Assembly (NCBI RefSeq): GCF_002934005.1
Contig: NZ_PGEM01000006.1
Coordinates: 1-64,000, forward strand
Length of the DNA stretch: 64,000 nt
Direction of reading: 5' to 3'
Source of the DNA: Cuspidothrix issatschenkoi CHARLIE-1
Lineage (GTDB): Bacteria > Cyanobacteriota > Cyanobacteriia > Cyanobacteriales > Nostocaceae
The translations under genes and the position numbers were made by a program. Below the pieces are notes generated by a model, which was not told where the DNA came from, made no database searches, and saw nothing but the letters and a program-made list of their open reading frames with translations. Below, one piece after another: positions 62,351 through 64,000 of the stretch (within the stretch, counting starts at the first letter, position 1; the number at the start of each line of letters is the position of its first letter).

Positions 62351-62437
62351 AAACAAATAGTTAGGGAATCATCACTAGTAATTAACTGGTGTGGCTTCAA
62401 AAACTTTTGCTGGTTGTAAAAAAAAATTTAAAACCAA

Positions 62438-62821
62438 ATGCAGCGCACTCTCTTATCGGCAAAAATTCATAACTGTACTCTCACCGGGGCAAACATCAAC
62501 TATGTAGGTAGTATCAGCATTGATAAAATTCTCTTAGAAAAGGCTGGTATATTGCCCTATGAACAAGTACAGGTGGTGAACATTGCCAATGGTGAGCGTT
62601 TTATTACCTATGCCATACCTGCTCCAGCTAATTCAGGGTCTATTGAATTGAATGGAGCGGCCGCACGTTTGGGCATAATTGGCGATCGCTTGATTATAAT
62701 GACTTACGGGCAGTTTACTATAGAAGAGTTAAAATGTTACTCTCCTACCGTTGTAATTGTGGATAACAAAAACCAGTTATTAGAAGTGCGACAGTATGAT
62801 GATCTGCTTAGTAAGCTCTAA
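62438..62821 (+). CDS. panD: Aspartate 1-decarboxylase
   Basis: 127 aa proenzyme. The self-cleavage site is Gly24-Ser25 ([10 protein letters not shown]), which creates the pyruvoyl group. Other conserved parts are [11 protein letters not shown] at the start and [20 protein letters not shown]. It makes beta-alanine for pantothenate and CoA. The MBL-fold gene follows with 11 bp between, so the two are probably one transcript. Confidence 0.95.
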   Translation: MQRTLLSAKIHNCTLTGANINYVGSISIDKILLEKAGILPYEQVQVVNIANGERFITYAIPAPANSGSIELNGAAARLGIIGDRLIIMTYGQFTIEELKCYSPTVVIVDNKNQLLEVRQYDDLLSKL

Positions 62822-62832
62822 TTTTCAAGAAG

Positions 62833-63732
62833 ATGTCAAATTTTGAGTTGTCCGATTCTCAAACTAATGTGAGTGAACAACTCAGTCCCAATCTCAGTAG
62901 TCCATCTGAGCCATTCCAGGTGCGATTCTGGGGTGTACGTGGTCTCATTCCTACTCCTAGCAACCATAACAGCCGCTACGGTGGGAATACTGGTTGTGTG
63001 GAAATGTCTGTGGCTGGAAAACGCTTAATTTTTGATGGAGGAACTGGGTTACGCATCCTGGGCACAACCTTGCAAGAACTCCATCAAACCTTGGAAGCCC
63101 ATTTATTTTTTACCAATTCCCAGTCCAATCGCATCCAAGGATTTCCTTTTTTCGCGCCGGCGTTTATCGCTGGTAATCACTTTCATGTTTATGGAACAGC
63201 CGCTTCCAATGGGGCATCAATTAAGCAATGTCTGTGTGATCAAATGCTCCAGCCTCACTTTCCCTATCCCTTACAAGTGATGCAATCAAGATTAGAGTTT
63301 TATAATCTCACTCCAGGAAAATTAATCGAATTAGACCATGTCAAGATTAAAACGGGTTTAATCAATAAAACTCAGCGTTCTATTGGCTATCGTGTTAACT
63401 GGCAAGGGTGGAATGTAGCTTATGCTACGGATTTGCATAAAGTAATTCACGCAGATGAGCAAACACAAATTTTACAAATGATTGAAGATGCTGATTTATG
63501 GATTACTAATGCTATCTACACTCCACCCACGGAAAACAAAAATGAAGCAGCCGATTCTTTTTGGCAAATCACTGTAGATATGGCGCAAAAAGCTGCTGTT
63601 AAAAGGTTAGTTATCTCCCATCATCACCCTGATGATCATGATAATTTTCTTGACTATGTACAAACTCAAGTCCAGTCGGTCTTCCCCAAAGCATTATTCG
63701 CTCGTGAAGGACTTATATTAACTATTAATTGA
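62833..63732 (+). CDS. MBL-fold protein without the metal-binding motif
   Basis: 299 aa. It resembles the PqsE/RNase-Z-like group: RFWGVRG, RYGGNTGCVE, LIFDGGTGLR and GFPFFAPAF are all in place. But where HxHxDH should be it reads TNSQSNRIQG: Asn95, Gln97, Asn99 and Arg100 replace the ligands. Later metal-site parts (YATDLH and SHHHPDDHD) remain. I infer loss of the usual hydrolase activity. It follows panD by 11 bp and may be co-transcribed. What the protein does now is unknown. Confidence 0.8.
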   Translation: MSNFELSDSQTNVSEQLSPNLSSPSEPFQVRFWGVRGLIPTPSNHNSRYGGNTGCVEMSVAGKRLIFDGGTGLRILGTTLQELHQTLEAHLFFTNSQSNRIQGFPFFAPAFIAGNHFHVYGTAASNGASIKQCLCDQMLQPHFPYPLQVMQSRLEFYNLTPGKLIELDHVKIKTGLINKTQRSIGYRVNWQGWNVAYATDLHKVIHADEQTQILQMIEDADLWITNAIYTPPTENKNEAADSFWQITVDMAQKAAVKRLVISHHHPDDHDNFLDYVQTQVQSVFPKALFAREGLILTIN

Positions 63733-63772
63733 TTCATACCATTTCTTGATGAAGAAACACTTTATTCGGAAA

Positions 63773-63801
63773 TGTAGAGACCTTCCATGGAAAATCTCTA
63801 G
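63773..63801. repeat. TAGAGA palindromic repeat
   Basis: ATGTAGAGACCTTCCATGGA then AAATCTCTA, with a TTCCATGGAA inner palindrome. Related to 6751-6780 and 55711-55740. Confidence 0.55.
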
Positions 63802-63825
63802 GATATTTATTTTCTGCAATTTGAT

Positions 63826-63915
63826 AGCAGAAGGCAAGGGGCAAGAGTGAACCCCTTGCTATGATTAGGTTTTAAGGATCAATAATGTCCTAATTACAAA
63901 GGGCTATAGCTATGT
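63826..63915. repeat. 100-bp dispersed repeat, copy 2
   Basis: Near-copy of 58566-58665 (AGAAGGCAAGGGGCAAGAG, ATCAATAATGTCCTAAT, GGCTATAGCTAT), same orientation, 5.2 kb away. Confidence 0.8.
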
Positions 63916-63933
63916 TACTCATAGCTAATGGGT

Positions 63934-64000
63934 TTAACCGATAAGCATCTTGACTTGTTGCAGTTTAGCAGCTACTACACCAGTGGTAATTAATTCGGCT
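63934..64000 (-). CDS. C-terminal end of an unidentified protein
   Basis: A minus-strand frame enters at the window's right edge and stops at TAA (63934-63936), giving the last residues AELITTGVVAAKLQQVKMLI and a final Gly. The codons read like a real gene, but 21 residues are too few to name it. Confidence 0.45.
   Translation of the reverse strand, partial: AELITTGVVAAKLQQVKMLIG

Noticed and set aside
1-64000. NtcA, PhoB or other regulator sites and tRNA genes
   Set aside because: I looked for GTA-N8-TAC-like sites and cloverleaf patterns near gene starts and in gaps, and found none good enough to report without a computed search.

Overview
The window is chromosomal DNA of a filamentous, probably heterocyst-forming cyanobacterium (Nostocales; the Anabaena/Dolichospermum/Aphanizomenon kind fits best, but no rRNA is present to settle the genus). 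Support: AT-rich sequence, frequent GCGATCGC (HIP1) octamers inside genes, a single-copy-looking set of cyanobacterial housekeeping genes (menD, clpR-clpP, type II NADH dehydrogenase, a Rieske pheophorbide-oxygenase-like protein, a Psb35-like peptide), a remnant of a DevC exporter permease, and many heptamer-type tandem repeats and small palindromic or MITE-like elements between genes.

Layout. 0-10 kb: a 5'-cut TnpB end, a GAF/histidine kinase, ndh-2, a DUF2141 secreted protein, an SDR, the devC scrap, a 1-kb gap, a TPR protein, an orphan PstB-like ATPase with altered motifs, NUDIX and folK. 10-20 kb: a class A penicillin-binding protein, a Psb35-like peptide, a TerB-like protein, rsmB, folB, menD, an O-antigen-ligase-type membrane protein and a YaaW-like protein. 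20-30 kb: a small ComFB-like protein, a fused HyuA-HyuB 5-oxoprolinase, a bestrophin, an alpha/beta-hydrolase lacking its triad, an SDR, a DnaJ-pentapeptide fusion and a zinc-ribbon membrane protein.

30-39 kb is the most unusual block. Reading leftwards it has a stand-alone AAA/STAND-type ATPase, a 1038-aa AAA-TPR-TM-periplasmic binding protein, and a 912-aa paralog without the TPR region, followed by a MoaD-like protein and a lipoprotein. Two proteins place a P-loop ATPase in the cytoplasm and a branched-chain-amino-acid-type binding domain outside the membrane on one chain. They look like ligand-sensing ATPase receptors rather than transporters, since no permease is nearby. This is my main candidate for an undescribed system; its function is inference.

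39-50 kb: Rieske oxygenase, DnaJ-TPR protein, clpP/clpR, serA, prmA, purL, purF, then three exact-length 83-bp tandem palindromic repeats. 50-64 kb: a Uma2 nuclease gene abutting a 5'-truncated fimbrial usher, thiS, a glycosyltransferase, a 2.2-kb gene-free stretch rich in repeats, a CobE/CbiG-C protein, a 4-TM protein, a peptidoglycan-binding protein, KDPG aldolase, an MFS exporter, a DUF4231 (SLATT-like) protein, ppa, panD and an MBL-fold protein that has lost its metal-binding motif.

Two themes run through the window. First, short dispersed repeats have entered reading frames without breaking them (tnpB, menD, oxoprolinase, purL twice, and ahead of purF). Second, several proteins keep their fold but have lost catalytic residues (PstB-like, alpha/beta-hydrolase, MBL-fold, one SDR, and ClpR, where this is normal). 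No rRNA, tRNA, CRISPR array or prophage was recognised.
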